Shown here one piece after another: positions 27,170-36,338 of a stretch of 64,000 nucleotides of DNA. Origin of the DNA: Alphaproteobacteria bacterium HT1-32 (GTDB lineage: Bacteria > Pseudomonadota > Alphaproteobacteria > Rhodospirillales > HT1-32); contig WJPL01000001.1 in the NCBI GenBank assembly GCA_009649675.1, forward strand, positions 2,190,469 to 2,254,468, read 5' to 3'. Made by a program: the position numbers and the translations under genes. The first letter of the stretch is position 1; every line of letters starts with the position of its first letter. The notes beneath the pieces were generated by a model. That model worked only from the letters and a program-made list of their open reading frames with translations, did not search any database and was not told where the DNA came from.

Positions 27170-27910
27170 ATGGACGGTGATTTTTTTCTACTTTCGGCGC
27201 TGCTTGCTGCCGGTGCGGCCATTCAGGCCGCCGTGGGATTTGGCTTTCCCTATCTGCTTGCCCCTGTTGCTGTATTTATTCTGCCGGAGCTGATTCCCGG
27301 TCCTATCCTGCTGCTGACCCTGGCGATCAACAGCGAGATCGCTTTCCGTGAACGCGGGGATGTCGATTTCCCGGCTGTTGGCTGGATAACGGCCGGACGG
27401 GTTGCCGGTGCGCTTGCTGCGGCCGCAATGTTCGGTGCCTTCAATCCTGATATCTTCAAGCTGGTCCTCGGGGGCGCTTTGCTGATTGCTGTCCTGCTGA
27501 CCGCAGGTGTTGGTGCCCGCATGGTCCGGCGTAACCGGGGCAGCCTTACCGCCGCCGGGGTGGCTGCAGGAATCATGGGCACGCTGACCGGGGTGGGTGC
27601 CCCGCCGATTGCCTTGCTCTATTCCGGGGAAGAGCCGTCAAAAGTGCGCAGCATCCTGTCGGTCAGTTTGCTGATCGGTGTGGTTATTTCTCTCTTTATG
27701 CTCTGGCTGTTCGGACATTTCGGGATGGCGGAAATCTGGCTGGCGCTGACTTTCCTGCCAGCCACGCTGATCGGGGTTCTGGGTGGCCGGTATCTGTCAC
27801 GTCATATCAACAAAAGCCGGGCACGTCTGGCGATCCTTGTCATCTCGGCTTTTGCCGCGATCGGGCTGATCGGTGACGTGGTTGTTCCGTATCTGCTGAC
27901 GCTGATCTAG
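27170..27910 (+). CDS. TSUP (TauE/SafE) family membrane transporter
   Basis: Integral membrane protein of 246 aa with about eight hydrophobic helices in two repeats; AAIQAAVGFGFPYLLAP and GIMGTLTGVGAPPIALLY are the paired TSUP signatures. Members export sulfite, sulfoacetate or other small organosulfur and carboxylic anions, so the substrate is open. Its TAG stop shares bases with the stop of the convergent hydrolase gene (CTAG at 27907-27910). Confidence 0.85.
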   Translation: MDGDFFLLSALLAAGAAIQAAVGFGFPYLLAPVAVFILPELIPGPILLLTLAINSEIAFRERGDVDFPAVGWITAGRVAGALAAAAMFGAFNPDIFKLVLGGALLIAVLLTAGVGARMVRRNRGSLTAAGVAAGIMGTLTGVGAPPIALLYSGEEPSKVRSILSVSLLIGVVISLFMLWLFGHFGMAEIWLALTFLPATLIGVLGGRYLSRHINKSRARLAILVISAFAAIGLIGDVVVPYLLTLI

Positions 27911-28644
27911 AACCGCACGATCTTGCCGTCTTCGGCCAGATCATAGGGGACATCATCCAGCTGCCGCAGCATATCATCGCTCATATGGGTCAGGACCAGA
28001 TGCTTCGGATTGATTTCCGGCAGATGCGCTTCCAGTGTCGCCAGATCGAGATGCAGCGGAACACTCTTGTCCCGGAAGTATGCCTCGGCCACGAACAGAT
28101 CGACATCTTTCGCGGTCTCAATCAGCGTATCGGTCCAGGCTGTGTCGCCGGTATAGGCAACGGATTTGCCTTCTGCCTCCACCCGTAAGGCAAAGAAAGG
28201 ACCGCCGGGATTGCCGTGAATCACGGACCGCGGGGTAACGGACAGGCCGCAAATCTCTGTCGTCACATCCGGCTCCAGCTCGATCATGTTCAGGTCGAAC
28301 TTCTGCTTTGTGCCGCTGGACCCGGGGAAGGCAGTTTCCATGACCCGGACATACCAGTCTTTCAGTCCGGCAGGCCCGGCAATGGTCAGCGGTGTTCTGC
28401 GCTTTGTGAAGAACTGGGCATCCAGCATCAGGAAGGGCAGGCCACCGAAATGGTCAGCATGAAAATGCGTGAACAGAATGACATCAATCTCATTGTGGCT
28501 GATGCCCAGCTGCTTCATCGCAATCAGCGACGAGGCACCACAATCGATCAGGAAGTTCGTGGTTTCACCGGTGACATGAAAGCAGGTGTTAAACCGCCCG
28601 CCACTGCCAAACGCATCTCCACATCCGATAAACTGTAACTGCAT
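27907..28644 (-). CDS. Metallo-beta-lactamase-fold hydrolase (RNase Z/phosphodiesterase-like)
   Basis: Protein of 245 aa beginning MQLQFIGCGDAFGSGGR, with the metal motif FTHFHADHFGG (HxHxDH, about 58-68), a later histidine in SVIHGNPGG, the aspartate in YTGDTAWTD and the final histidine in LVLTHMS. The fold is that of RNase Z and cAMP phosphodiesterase-like hydrolases, but the tRNase exosite arm is not evident, so the substrate is unknown. The start at 28644 was chosen by homology to the family N-terminus; an earlier ATG lies in the upstream gene. Confidence 0.8.
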   Translation of the reverse strand: MQLQFIGCGDAFGSGGRFNTCFHVTGETTNFLIDCGASSLIAMKQLGISHNEIDVILFTHFHADHFGGLPFLMLDAQFFTKRRTPLTIAGPAGLKDWYVRVMETAFPGSSGTKQKFDLNMIELEPDVTTEICGLSVTPRSVIHGNPGGPFFALRVEAEGKSVAYTGDTAWTDTLIETAKDVDLFVAEAYFRDKSVPLHLDLATLEAHLPEINPKHLVLTHMSDDMLRQLDDVPYDLAEDGKIVRF

Positions 28645-28660
28645 GACCGGACCTCTTGTC

Positions 28661-29380
28661 TCAGGCGAGAAGCTCCATTCCCTTGGTTGCCATGACATAG
28701 AGGCCAAGACCGGCTGTCGCGCAGCCGACGGTCAGTTGCAGGCCGTTATGGGCGACGGTCAGGTAACGGGCAGTCCAGCTCAGGGGGACGGCGATGATGG
28801 CAGACAACATTGCCATACCGGCGATTGAACCGATACCAAACAGCACGACATAGGCAAAGCCGAGGGTTGCGGTAGGCGCTGTGGTTGCGGTGAGGATCAG
28901 CAGGGCGGCGGAGCCGGCCATACCGTGCATCATGCCGACCAGCAGGGTACGGACCTCTGCCCGGCGATGGCTGTGTTCATGCTGGCGCAGACTGTGTTTA
29001 CCTGTCTCTCCGGCATGGCTGTGAGCATGAAAATGCCGGACACCGTTGTCATGGCTATGTGCGTGAAAGTGAATGCGGTCACGCCACAGACGCCAGAGCA
29101 CATTAAGGCCCAGCCCGACCAGCATGACACCAACAGCGAATTCCAGACCGCCTGCCAGTCCGTCGCTGATGACGGCACCTGCCAGAACGGCAGCACCGGC
29201 AAACAGCATCAGGGTGATGGTATGGCCAAGACCCCAGACGGCCCCATGAGTGATGATCTTGCGGATGCTTGATTGCCGGACGGCGATGCTGCTGACCGCA
29301 GCGACATGATCAGCCTCCAGCGCATGCTGCATCCCGATCACGAGACCGAGAAACAGAATTCCCGCTATTGAATATTCCAT
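28661..29380 (-). CDS. Nickel/cobalt transporter family (NiCoT/UreH-like)
   Basis: Membrane protein of 239 aa with six predicted helices. The signature HALEADHVAAVSS (HX4DH, about 19-31) in the first helix is the metal-recognition motif of NiCoT permeases, and GLGHTITLMLF is the second motif. A cytoplasmic loop at about 100-140 is exceptionally His-rich (HFHAHSHD, HFHAHSHAGE, HEHSHRR), consistent with metal buffering. A perfect 20-base palindrome lies upstream. The neighbouring hydrolase gene starts 16 bases downstream and may be co-transcribed. No urease or hydrogenase genes are in view. Confidence 0.82.
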   Translation of the reverse strand: MEYSIAGILFLGLVIGMQHALEADHVAAVSSIAVRQSSIRKIITHGAVWGLGHTITLMLFAGAAVLAGAVISDGLAGGLEFAVGVMLVGLGLNVLWRLWRDRIHFHAHSHDNGVRHFHAHSHAGETGKHSLRQHEHSHRRAEVRTLLVGMMHGMAGSAALLILTATTAPTATLGFAYVVLFGIGSIAGMAMLSAIIAVPLSWTARYLTVAHNGLQLTVGCATAGLGLYVMATKGMELLA

Positions 29381-29474
29381 GAAATTGTCCTGAGCCAGAC
29401 CGGACGATTACCGGCTCGCGAAGTTAGCCGTCTTTCGCCGCACTGCACAAGACGTGTTTGAACCTTTGGTTCCC

Positions 29475-29494
29475 AATATCGTCCGGACGATATT
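29475..29494. promoter_or_regulatory. Perfect 20-base palindrome upstream of the nickel/cobalt transporter gene
   Basis: AATATCGTCCGGACGATATT reads identically on both strands. It lies about 95 bases upstream of the transporter start and 80 bases beyond the end of argB, in a region that should carry the transporter promoter. It is a good candidate operator for a dimeric metal-responsive repressor, but the regulator is not identified. Confidence 0.55.
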
Positions 29495-29575
29495 CATCTG
29501 ATGATGCCCGTCTGCACCTCGCCCGGCAGAGGTCAGGATGGCAGCGGTTAGCAGGCTGCCCGGAAAGTCAGATTC

Positions 29576-30469
29576 CTAGTGATCGCCAATCAGGGTGCCG
29601 GCACCATGAGAGGTGAAGATTTCCAGCAACAGGGCATGGGGGACGCGGCCATCCAGAATAACGGCGGCTTCGACACCACGCTTTACGGCCTGCATGCAGG
29701 TCTCGACCTTCGGAATCATGCCGCCGGAGATGGTGCCGTCCTTGATCATGGCCCGGGCCTGTTCAAGGTTCAGATCAGCAATCAGTTCCTTGTTCTGGTC
29801 GAGGACACCGGCAACGTCTGTCAGCATCAGCAGGCGACGGGCACCAAGCGCGGAGGCAATGGCACCGGCAGCTGTGTCGGCGTTGATATTGTAGGTCTCG
29901 CCACCGGCACCAATACCAATCGGGGCAATGACCGGAATGATGTCGGATTCTTCGAAGGCTTCGAGAATGCCGGGGTTGATCCGGTCCGGTTCGCCGACGA
30001 AACCAAGGTCGAGGATTTTCTCGATATTGGAGTCGGTCTCACGCCGGGTGCGGCGCAGCTTCTGGGCCTGTATCAGGTCACCATCCTTGCCGGACAGACC
30101 GACAGCGGTGCCGCCGGCAGCATTGATGGCGCTGACGATCTGCTTGTTGATGGAACCGGACAGGACCATCTCGACAATTTCGACCGTTGCCTGGTCGGTG
30201 ACGCGCAGGCCATCGACAAAGTCGCTCTGAATCTTCAGGCGCTCCAGCATCTTGCCGATCTGGGGACCGCCGCCATGCACGACGATCGGATTGATCCCGA
30301 CCTGACGCAACATGACGATATCGCTGGCGAATCGTGACGCAAGGTCTGCGTTGCCCATCGCATGGCCGCCATATTTGACCACAAAAGTTTCGCCCGCATA
30401 TTCCCGCATATAGGGAAGGGCGTCGGACAGTATGGTCGCCTGATCCTGAAAGTCTTCGTTTGCCATCAC
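29576..30469 (-). CDS. argB: Acetylglutamate kinase
   Basis: Amino-acid kinase of 297 aa that phosphorylates N-acetylglutamate in arginine synthesis. [11 protein letters not shown] is the phosphate-binding start, [10 protein letters not shown] the substrate glycine loop, [17 protein letters not shown] the nucleotide site, and [11 protein letters not shown] the C-terminal lysine motif. Long N-terminal helices typical of the arginine-inhibited hexameric form are partly present ([14 protein letters not shown]). It is the last gene of the rpmH-rnpA-yidD-yidC-engB-argB group, 52 bases after engB. Confidence 0.95.
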   Translation of the reverse strand: MMANEDFQDQATILSDALPYMREYAGETFVVKYGGHAMGNADLASRFASDIVMLRQVGINPIVVHGGGPQIGKMLERLKIQSDFVDGLRVTDQATVEIVEMVLSGSINKQIVSAINAAGGTAVGLSGKDGDLIQAQKLRRTRRETDSNIEKILDLGFVGEPDRINPGILEAFEESDIIPVIAPIGIGAGGETYNINADTAAGAIASALGARRLLMLTDVAGVLDQNKELIADLNLEQARAMIKDGTISGGMIPKVETCMQAVKRGVEAAVILDGRVPHALLLEIFTSHGAGTLIGDH

Positions 30470-30521
30470 TCGGTTTCCCCGGACTTGTTGCCGATTGGGA
30501 TAAAGAGCCGTTGCCCGACCG

Positions 30522-31172
30522 TCAAGCCACGAGGTCGGCTATTGCGGCACGAACGACATCAATTCCGGTCTGATCAACAGAGCTGGAAAGCAGAATATCG
30601 GGGTGACAGGCGACATGGGTCTTCTGAAGGCCGCGGATTTCCTCAACCAGCTTTTCAAGTTCGGCGGGTTTCGGCTTGTCGCATTTTGTCAGCACGACCT
30701 GATAGCTGACCGCTGCCTTGTCGAGCATGGTCATGACGGTGAGGTCGGTTTTTTTCGGGCCGTGGCGGCCATCAATCAGCAGCATGACCCGGCGCAGGTT
30801 GGGCCGGCCCTGAAGATACAACCCGATCAGATTGGTCCAGGTCGCGACTTTTTCCCGCGGTGCAGCGGCATAGCCATAGCCCGGCAGATCAACCAGCGTC
30901 AGCCGGTCATCCAGTGAGAAAAAATTGACCTCCTGGGTACGACCGGGGGTGTTCGATGTGCGGGCCAGTGTCTTGCGACCGGTCAGCGAATTGATCAGCG
31001 ACGACTTGCCGACATTCGACCGGCCCGCAAAGGCGACTTCCGACAGGGTATAATCCGGCAGGTCTTCCTCGCTGACGGCACCGCGCAGGAAGTCGCATTG
31101 TTTGGCGAACAGCAGCCGGCCTTTTTCCAGCCGGGCTGCTTCCATGGCATCGTCAGCGGGGTTATCGGTCAT
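30522..31172 (-). CDS. engB: Ribosome-biogenesis GTPase EngB/YsxC
   Basis: TRAFAC GTPase of 216 aa needed for assembly of the large ribosomal subunit. G1 is [14 protein letters not shown]2 lies near [10 protein letters not shown]3 is [11 protein letters not shown]4 is LTKCDKPK and G5 is SSSVDQTG. The start at 31172 overlaps the yidC stop (ATGA); a frame 20 codons longer reads inside yidC and is discarded. Confidence 0.94.
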   Translation of the reverse strand: MTDNPADDAMEAARLEKGRLLFAKQCDFLRGAVSEEDLPDYTLSEVAFAGRSNVGKSSLINSLTGRKTLARTSNTPGRTQEVNFFSLDDRLTLVDLPGYGYAAAPREKVATWTNLIGLYLQGRPNLRRVMLLIDGRHGPKKTDLTVMTMLDKAAVSYQVVLTKCDKPKPAELEKLVEEIRGLQKTHVACHPDILLSSSVDQTGIDVVRAAIADLVA

Positions 31173-33103
31173 TTCTTGTCGGTGTCGGAACCACCGCCCA
31201 CTCTTACGCCCATACGTCGCATGATGACCCACTGCTGCAGGATCGACAGGCTGTTGTTCCAGGCCCAGTAGATCACCAGACCAGCCGGGAAACCGGCCAG
31301 CATGAAGGTGAACAGGAACGGCAGGAACATGAAGACTTTTGCCTGTACCGGATCAGCCGGTGCCGGGTTCAGTTTCTGCTGCAGGTACATGGTGATCCCC
31401 ATGATCACCGGCCAGACACCGAGCATCGGCAGCCAGCCTGGCGTGGTCCAGGGGATCAGGCCGAACAGATTGAACAGCGTCGTCGGGTCCGGTGCGGAAA
31501 GATCCTGAATCCAGCCGAAGAACGGTGCCTGGCGCATTTCAATGGAGATGTAGAGCACCTTGTAGAGCGCAAAGAACACCGGAATCTGGACCAGAATCGG
31601 CAGGCAACCCGACATCGGATTGACCTTCTCGTTCTTGTACAGGGCCATCATTTCCGTATTCAGGCGCTGCCGGTCATCACCAAGACGTTCCCGCAGTTCC
31701 ACCATCTTCGGCTGCAGCTTCTTCATCTTGCTCATCGAGACGTAGGATTTGTTCGCGAGCGGGAAGAAAATCAGCTTGATGCCGACAGTCAGCAACAGAA
31801 TGGCAACCCCGTAGTTGCCGACCACGCCATAGAGCCAGACCAGTGCCAGGAAGATCGGTTTGGTCAGGAAATAGAACCAGCCGAAATCAATGGCGAGATC
31901 GAAATGTGTGACGCCCAGCTGGGTTTCATACTCATCCAGCAGCGACAGGCGTTTTTCCCCGATATAGGCATTGTTGGTCGAGCCGGCGGTCTGGCCGGGC
32001 GCGATTTCCACCGGCTCACCGAGGAAGTCGGTCTGATAACGATGGGCGCCGAGCATCATGTAATCTTCATCAACACCGAGAACCCGCGGGTCCGCGCTGT
32101 GATTGATGGTCGCCTTGATGTTGCTCTTCTGATCCGGGATCAGTGCAGCAAGCCAGTATTTGTCGGTGATACCAAGCCAGCCACCCTTGCTTTCGAAGGT
32201 GCGGGCGGTGCGGCGGGCCTGTCCGGTTTTGGCGAAGGCTTCCCGGCTGTCTTCGACGAGGTCGGAATAATCGACTTCTTCCAGGACTTCGTTAAAGACG
32301 CCCAGCGGACCTTCATGCAGGATATAGAAGCCGGTGGTGGCCGGTGTTCTCAGGCGGCTGACCCGACCATAGGGCAGCAGCGTGATCGCGCTGGAACCGG
32401 CATTCTCGACGGACTGTTCAACGGTGAACAGGTAATTCTCGTCGACATTGATTTTCATCCGGAAGGTCTGGCCGGTCCCGTTGTTCCAGCTCAGGGTAAC
32501 CGGCTGTCCGACGGTCAGCGTGCTGGCATCCGGAGTCCAGACCGTGTTGCCGCCCGGCAGTTCAATTTTGGCAGCCGACGACGGGTCAACGATCCAGCCG
32601 AAATCGACATAATAAGGTTGCATGCTGCCCTGTGGATTCAGCAGATGAACAAGCGTCGAGCCTTCCTCGATGGATTCTGTGTGCTCTGCCAGAATGATGT
32701 CATCAATACGGGCACCTTTCAGACGAAGAGAGCCTTTCAGCTTTTCCGTATCAATGGTGACACGCGGGTCCGCGGCGACAGCTTTCGCCCGGGTTTCAAG
32801 TTCGATCTGACTGGAGATATGTTCCTTGCCGCGGGTGCCGGGAATCGACAGGAAGCCGCCGGAATCCTGTGCCTGCGGATCCTGCAGGGTTTCTGCCGCG
32901 CCAACCGGGGCCAGTTCAACCGGGGCCGTGCCTTCCGGTGTTCCGGCCGGACCGTCGACGACGGGTGCCGGGGACTGAGCACCGGACTGTGTCTGGGCCT
33001 GAGGCTGCGGCGGCGGTGCGTCGGACGCAAAGAAGTGATCAAAACCGATGATGATTGCCAGCGAGAGGACAACGGCGAGGATGATGTTTTTCTGTTCAAT
33101 CAT
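31169..33103 (-). CDS. yidC: Membrane protein insertase YidC
   Basis: Oxa1/YidC insertase of 644 aa. An N-terminal anchor (IILAVVLSLAIIIGFDHFF) leads into a long Pro/Gln/Ala-rich linker (about 28-90), a periplasmic beta-supersandwich domain and the conserved C-terminal five-helix core (FFLTKPIFLALVWLYG, MKKLQPKMVELRERLGDDRQRL, NPMSGCLPILVQIPVFFALYKVL). The low-complexity linker makes it longer than the E. coli protein. It sits 9 bases after yidD and overlaps engB. Confidence 0.96.
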   Translation of the reverse strand: MIEQKNIILAVVLSLAIIIGFDHFFASDAPPPQPQAQTQSGAQSPAPVVDGPAGTPEGTAPVELAPVGAAETLQDPQAQDSGGFLSIPGTRGKEHISSQIELETRAKAVAADPRVTIDTEKLKGSLRLKGARIDDIILAEHTESIEEGSTLVHLLNPQGSMQPYYVDFGWIVDPSSAAKIELPGGNTVWTPDASTLTVGQPVTLSWNNGTGQTFRMKINVDENYLFTVEQSVENAGSSAITLLPYGRVSRLRTPATTGFYILHEGPLGVFNEVLEEVDYSDLVEDSREAFAKTGQARRTARTFESKGGWLGITDKYWLAALIPDQKSNIKATINHSADPRVLGVDEDYMMLGAHRYQTDFLGEPVEIAPGQTAGSTNNAYIGEKRLSLLDEYETQLGVTHFDLAIDFGWFYFLTKPIFLALVWLYGVVGNYGVAILLLTVGIKLIFFPLANKSYVSMSKMKKLQPKMVELRERLGDDRQRLNTEMMALYKNEKVNPMSGCLPILVQIPVFFALYKVLYISIEMRQAPFFGWIQDLSAPDPTTLFNLFGLIPWTTPGWLPMLGVWPVIMGITMYLQQKLNPAPADPVQAKVFMFLPFLFTFMLAGFPAGLVIYWAWNNSLSILQQWVIMRRMGVRVGGGSDTDKK

Positions 33104-33112
33104 GATAAGTGC

Positions 33113-33388
33113 TTACGTTGACCTTCGGTGGGAACAGGAATGCGCCTGCGGGCGCGCGTTTACGGGTGGTACGGGGTCATAACCCGAACCGGCCCATGGA
33201 TGACAGCGACAAATGCGTTTTGCTGCAAGAATCCCGCCCTGAACCGGTCCGTGGAGGGTCAGGGCCTCAATCGCATATTCCGAACAGGTCGGCAGATAGC
33301 GACAACGGGCAGGGATGACCGGTGAGATGATATATCGGTAAAGATAGACCGGGGTTTTCAGAATCCAGCCTGTCAGGTGGCCAATCAT
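33113..33388 (-). CDS. yidD: Membrane protein insertion efficiency factor YidD
   Basis: Small membrane-associated protein of 91 aa with the full YidD signature: [48 protein letters not shown]. It aids YidC-dependent insertion. The ATG overlaps the rnpA stop (ATGA). Confidence 0.95.
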   Translation of the reverse strand: MIGHLTGWILKTPVYLYRYIISPVIPARCRYLPTCSEYAIEALTLHGPVQGGILAAKRICRCHPWAGSGYDPVPPVNARPQAHSCSHRRST

Positions 33389-33744
33389 CGGCGCCCCCGT
33401 TGAGGATTCGGATCAAGAAAGGCGCGGCGCATATCGCTCACCAGCTTCTCGAAAGGTCGGTCGGCAGCGGAATAGCGTCCGACAATGACATAGTCACAGC
33501 CGGCTTTCGCCAGTTCCGGGGCAAGCATGTCTGCAATCGCTTTGAGGCGACGGCGTGCTCGATTGCGTCTCACGGCGTTTCCGACTTTTTTGGAAACCGT
33601 GAAACCAATCCTTGGTTCATCGTCATCTTCGCCATGGCGTTGCGCGGACTGAAGAACCAGACCGCGCATCACCGAGCGACTACCATGATTGGCGACACGT
33701 AGAAATTCTGGTCGCTTTTTCAGACGGCCACAGGTGGATGCCAT
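33385..33744 (-). CDS. rnpA: Ribonuclease P protein component
   Basis: Basic protein of 119 aa that assists the RNase P RNA in 5' tRNA maturation. It has the family motif [17 protein letters not shown] (RNR motif) after [11 protein letters not shown], and the expected hydrophobic N-terminus [11 protein letters not shown]. It follows rpmH by 14 bases in the universal rpmH-rnpA order. Confidence 0.95.
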   Translation of the reverse strand: MASTCGRLKKRPEFLRVANHGSRSVMRGLVLQSAQRHGEDDDEPRIGFTVSKKVGNAVRRNRARRRLKAIADMLAPELAKAGCDYVIVGRYSAADRPFEKLVSDMRRAFLDPNPQRGRR

Positions 33745-33758
33745 GATGCGAATTGGCC

Positions 33759-33893
33759 TTAGGCGGAAAGTTTTTTCCGTCCCTTGGCGCGCCGGTTTGC
33801 AAGTATACGCCGACCACCTACGGTAGCCATGCGGCTTCTGAAGCCGTGGCGGCGTTTGCGAACCAGCTTGCTGGGCTGATACGTGCGTTTCAC
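33759..33893 (-). CDS. rpmH: 50S ribosomal protein L34
   Basis: Ribosomal protein of 44 aa starting [18 protein letters not shown] and ending AKGRKKLSA. The start is a GTG at 33891-33893, not an ATG; a longer frame beginning upstream has no homology. It is the first gene of the operon leading to yidC and engB. Confidence 0.97.
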   Translation of the reverse strand: MKRTYQPSKLVRKRRHGFRSRMATVGGRRILANRRAKGRKKLSA

Positions 33894-34087
33894 CGGACTC
33901 TCCGTACGTTTTCCGGGTGGATAGAGCGGGGGTGTATAGGGGGGTGCGGAGGGCAAGTCAACGCCTGTCACACATCTCTTCGGATTATCTTCTGTCACGG
34001 AATGGTGACTTTTTGGGATCAGGAGGGGCGGCTATATGCTTGGGTCCGGGAGGAACAACGGCTTTCAGGGTCAAGGAGTCAGGGTTT

Positions 34088-34837
34088 ATGAGCATCAGGG
34101 AAACTTCAGCGGATCAGGAAAAAAATCCTGCCGGGAAAAGCAGCCGGTTTGGAAAATTAATTCCGGTTATTGTTCTCGGTGCGGTGATGATTGCTTTTTT
34201 TGCCTTCGATCTCGGAAGATTCGTTTCTTTTGATGCCCTGCGGGAACATCGTGAAGTTCTGCAGTCCTGGGTTGCCGATAACGCGGTTGCCGCAAATCTG
34301 GCCATGGTGCTTCTCTATGCGGTTGCGACGGCGACATCTCTGCCGATCGGGCTGGTTCTGACCATCGCCGCCGGGTTTCTGTTTGGCTGGTTCCTGGGCG
34401 GGCTGCTGGTTGTCATTGGTGCGACAATTGGCGCGACAGTGATTTTTCTGGCGGCCAGATATGCCTTTGCCGATCTGCTGCGGGCGAAGGTCGGAGGGAC
34501 GCTGAAGCGGATGGAAGCGGGTTTCCGTGAAGACGCACTCAGTTACATGCTGGTTTTGCGGCTTGTGCCGTTGTTCCCGTTCTGGCTGGTCAATATCGCG
34601 CCGGCCTTTCTGGGGGTGACAACCCGGACCTATATTCTGGCAACGTTCTTTGGCATCGTTCCGGGAACCTTTGTCTATGCGACGGTCGGTGACGGCCTTG
34701 GTGTTGTGTTTGATCGTGGAGAAACCCCGGATCTCGGCATTATCTTCGAGCCGACAATTCTCGGTGCGATTATTGGTATGGCCGTGCTGGCGATGGTTCC
34801 CGTGATCTACAAGAAAATCAGGCGGCGGCACAGATAG
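34088..34837 (+). CDS. TVP38/TMEM64 (VTT/DedA-like) membrane protein
   Basis: Integral membrane protein of 249 aa. An N-terminal helix (about 24-42) is followed by the VTT core with ATSLPIGLVLTIAAGFLFGW, GATIGATVIFLAARY and the LRLVPLFPFWLVNIAPAF motif (re-entrant loop region), then GIVPGTFVYATVGDGL. The family is related to DedA proteins and lipid scramblases. Next to it on the same strand, after 57 bases, is a pyridine nucleotide-disulfide oxidoreductase, a pairing I recognise from other proteobacteria and cyanobacteria. Their joint role is not established. Confidence 0.85.
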   Translation: MSIRETSADQEKNPAGKSSRFGKLIPVIVLGAVMIAFFAFDLGRFVSFDALREHREVLQSWVADNAVAANLAMVLLYAVATATSLPIGLVLTIAAGFLFGWFLGGLLVVIGATIGATVIFLAARYAFADLLRAKVGGTLKRMEAGFREDALSYMLVLRLVPLFPFWLVNIAPAFLGVTTRTYILATFFGIVPGTFVYATVGDGLGVVFDRGETPDLGIIFEPTILGAIIGMAVLAMVPVIYKKIRRRHR

Positions 34838-34894
34838 CCTGACGGCTGACATTCCTGTCCGATCCCCCTATCCTGATACTGGAGTAGCTGAAAT

Positions 34895-36319
34895 ATGGCG
34901 AATGTAATTGATGCCGATATCTGCGTGATTGGCGCCGGTTCCGCTGGCCTGTCAGTAGCGGCAGGCGCCTCTCAGATGGGGGCACGGGTGGTGCTCGTCG
35001 AAAAGGGTGAGATGGGCGGTGACTGCCTGAATTACGGCTGTGTGCCCTCCAAGGCGCTGCTGGCAGCCGGTCATGCAGCCCATGCAGGTGCTGTCGCTCC
35101 AAAATATGGTGTGTCACTCGGATCTGCGTCCTATGACCCGGTCGCGGTTCACGACCATGTCAAAGGTGTAATCGCCGCCATTGCCCCCATGGATTCTGTC
35201 GAACGCTTTGAGAGTTTCGGAGTTACGGTCATCAAGGCTGCTGCACGGTTCACCGGCCCGCAGGAAGTGATGGCCGGTGACACACGCATTACCGCCAGAC
35301 GTTTCGTGATTGCCACCGGTTCCAGCCCGGTGGCACCGCCGATCGAAGGATTGTCGGAAACGCCCTACTTCACCAACGAAACCCTGTTCGACAACAAGGA
35401 CAGGATCGACCATCTGCTGATTATCGGTGGCGGCCCGATCGGGCTGGAAATGGCGCAGGCCCATCGTCAGCTGGGCATCGCGGTAACGGTCGTCGATCTG
35501 GGGCCAATTCTGCCGAAGGATGATCCGGACGCTGTTGAGGTCGTGCGCAAATCCGTGCTGGAAGACGGCGTGGTGCTGCATGAGAAGGTGAAGGTTATCC
35601 GGACGGACAAGACAGCACAGGGCGTGTCTGTCACGATTGAGACGAAGGGTGCGGAGAAGACGATTACCGGCTCTCACCTGCTGGTCGCGGCCGGACGGGC
35701 GGCGAATGTCAAAGGGCTGGATCTCGAAAAGGCCGGGGTCGACTATGACCGGGCGATCAAGGTGGATAAACGTCTGCGGACATCCAACCGGAAAATCTTT
35801 GCGATGGGAGATGTCGCGGGCAGCTATCAGTTCACCCATGTGGCGGGATATCATGCCGGTGTGGTGATCCGGAATATCCTGTTTCGCCTGCCGGCGAAGG
35901 TGGATTACCGGGCGGTTCCCTGGGTAACCTATACCGACCCTGAACTGGCCCATGTGGGCATGACGCTTGATGAGGCAAAACAGGAGCAGGGCGATAATCT
36001 GCGTATTCTGCACTGGGGCTTTGACGAAAATGACAGGGCCCAGTCCGAACGGTCGACGGAAGGATTTGTGAAAGTGCTGACGACCCGCAAGGGCCATATT
36101 CTCGGAGCGACAATTGTCGGCAAGAATGCCGGAGAGCTGATTCACCCCTGGATCATTGCCATCCAGAACAAACTGAAGATCGGTGCCATGGCGACCTACA
36201 TCGCGCCTTATCCCACGCTGGGCGAAGTGAACAAGCGGGCTGCCGGCAGCTTCTATACGGAAAAGCTGTTCAGTGAGCGAACCCGCAAAATTGTTCGCTT
36301 CCTGCTTCGGTTCGGCTGA
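34895..36319 (+). CDS. FAD-dependent pyridine nucleotide-disulfide oxidoreductase (mercuric reductase-like)
   Basis: Flavoprotein of 474 aa. It has an FAD-binding N-terminus (VIGAGSAGLSVAAGA), the redox-active pair C44/C49 in GGDCLNYGCVPSKAL, the NAD(P) site IIGGGPIGLEMAQAH, FAMGDVAGSYQFTHVA and the C-terminal dimer domain. Unlike MerA it has no N-terminal heavy-metal domain and no C-terminal Cys pair. The region that supplies the catalytic His in dihydrolipoamide dehydrogenase reads IAPYPTLGE, so that His is absent. It is therefore neither a classical Lpd nor a functional mercury reductase by motif. It is probably co-expressed with TVP38. Confidence 0.8.
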   Translation: MANVIDADICVIGAGSAGLSVAAGASQMGARVVLVEKGEMGGDCLNYGCVPSKALLAAGHAAHAGAVAPKYGVSLGSASYDPVAVHDHVKGVIAAIAPMDSVERFESFGVTVIKAAARFTGPQEVMAGDTRITARRFVIATGSSPVAPPIEGLSETPYFTNETLFDNKDRIDHLLIIGGGPIGLEMAQAHRQLGIAVTVVDLGPILPKDDPDAVEVVRKSVLEDGVVLHEKVKVIRTDKTAQGVSVTIETKGAEKTITGSHLLVAAGRAANVKGLDLEKAGVDYDRAIKVDKRLRTSNRKIFAMGDVAGSYQFTHVAGYHAGVVIRNILFRLPAKVDYRAVPWVTYTDPELAHVGMTLDEAKQEQGDNLRILHWGFDENDRAQSERSTEGFVKVLTTRKGHILGATIVGKNAGELIHPWIIAIQNKLKIGAMATYIAPYPTLGEVNKRAAGSFYTEKLFSERTRKIVRFLLRFG

Positions 36320-36338
36320 CACTGAACGGGTGTCCCGG

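Noticed and set aside
31904-33121. 405-codon plus-strand frame
   Set aside because: Antisense to yidC, with no recognisable domain and no ribosome site.
34895-36319. Mercury-resistance (merA) call
   Set aside because: The heavy-metal domain and C-terminal cysteine pair of MerA are missing and there are no other mer genes.
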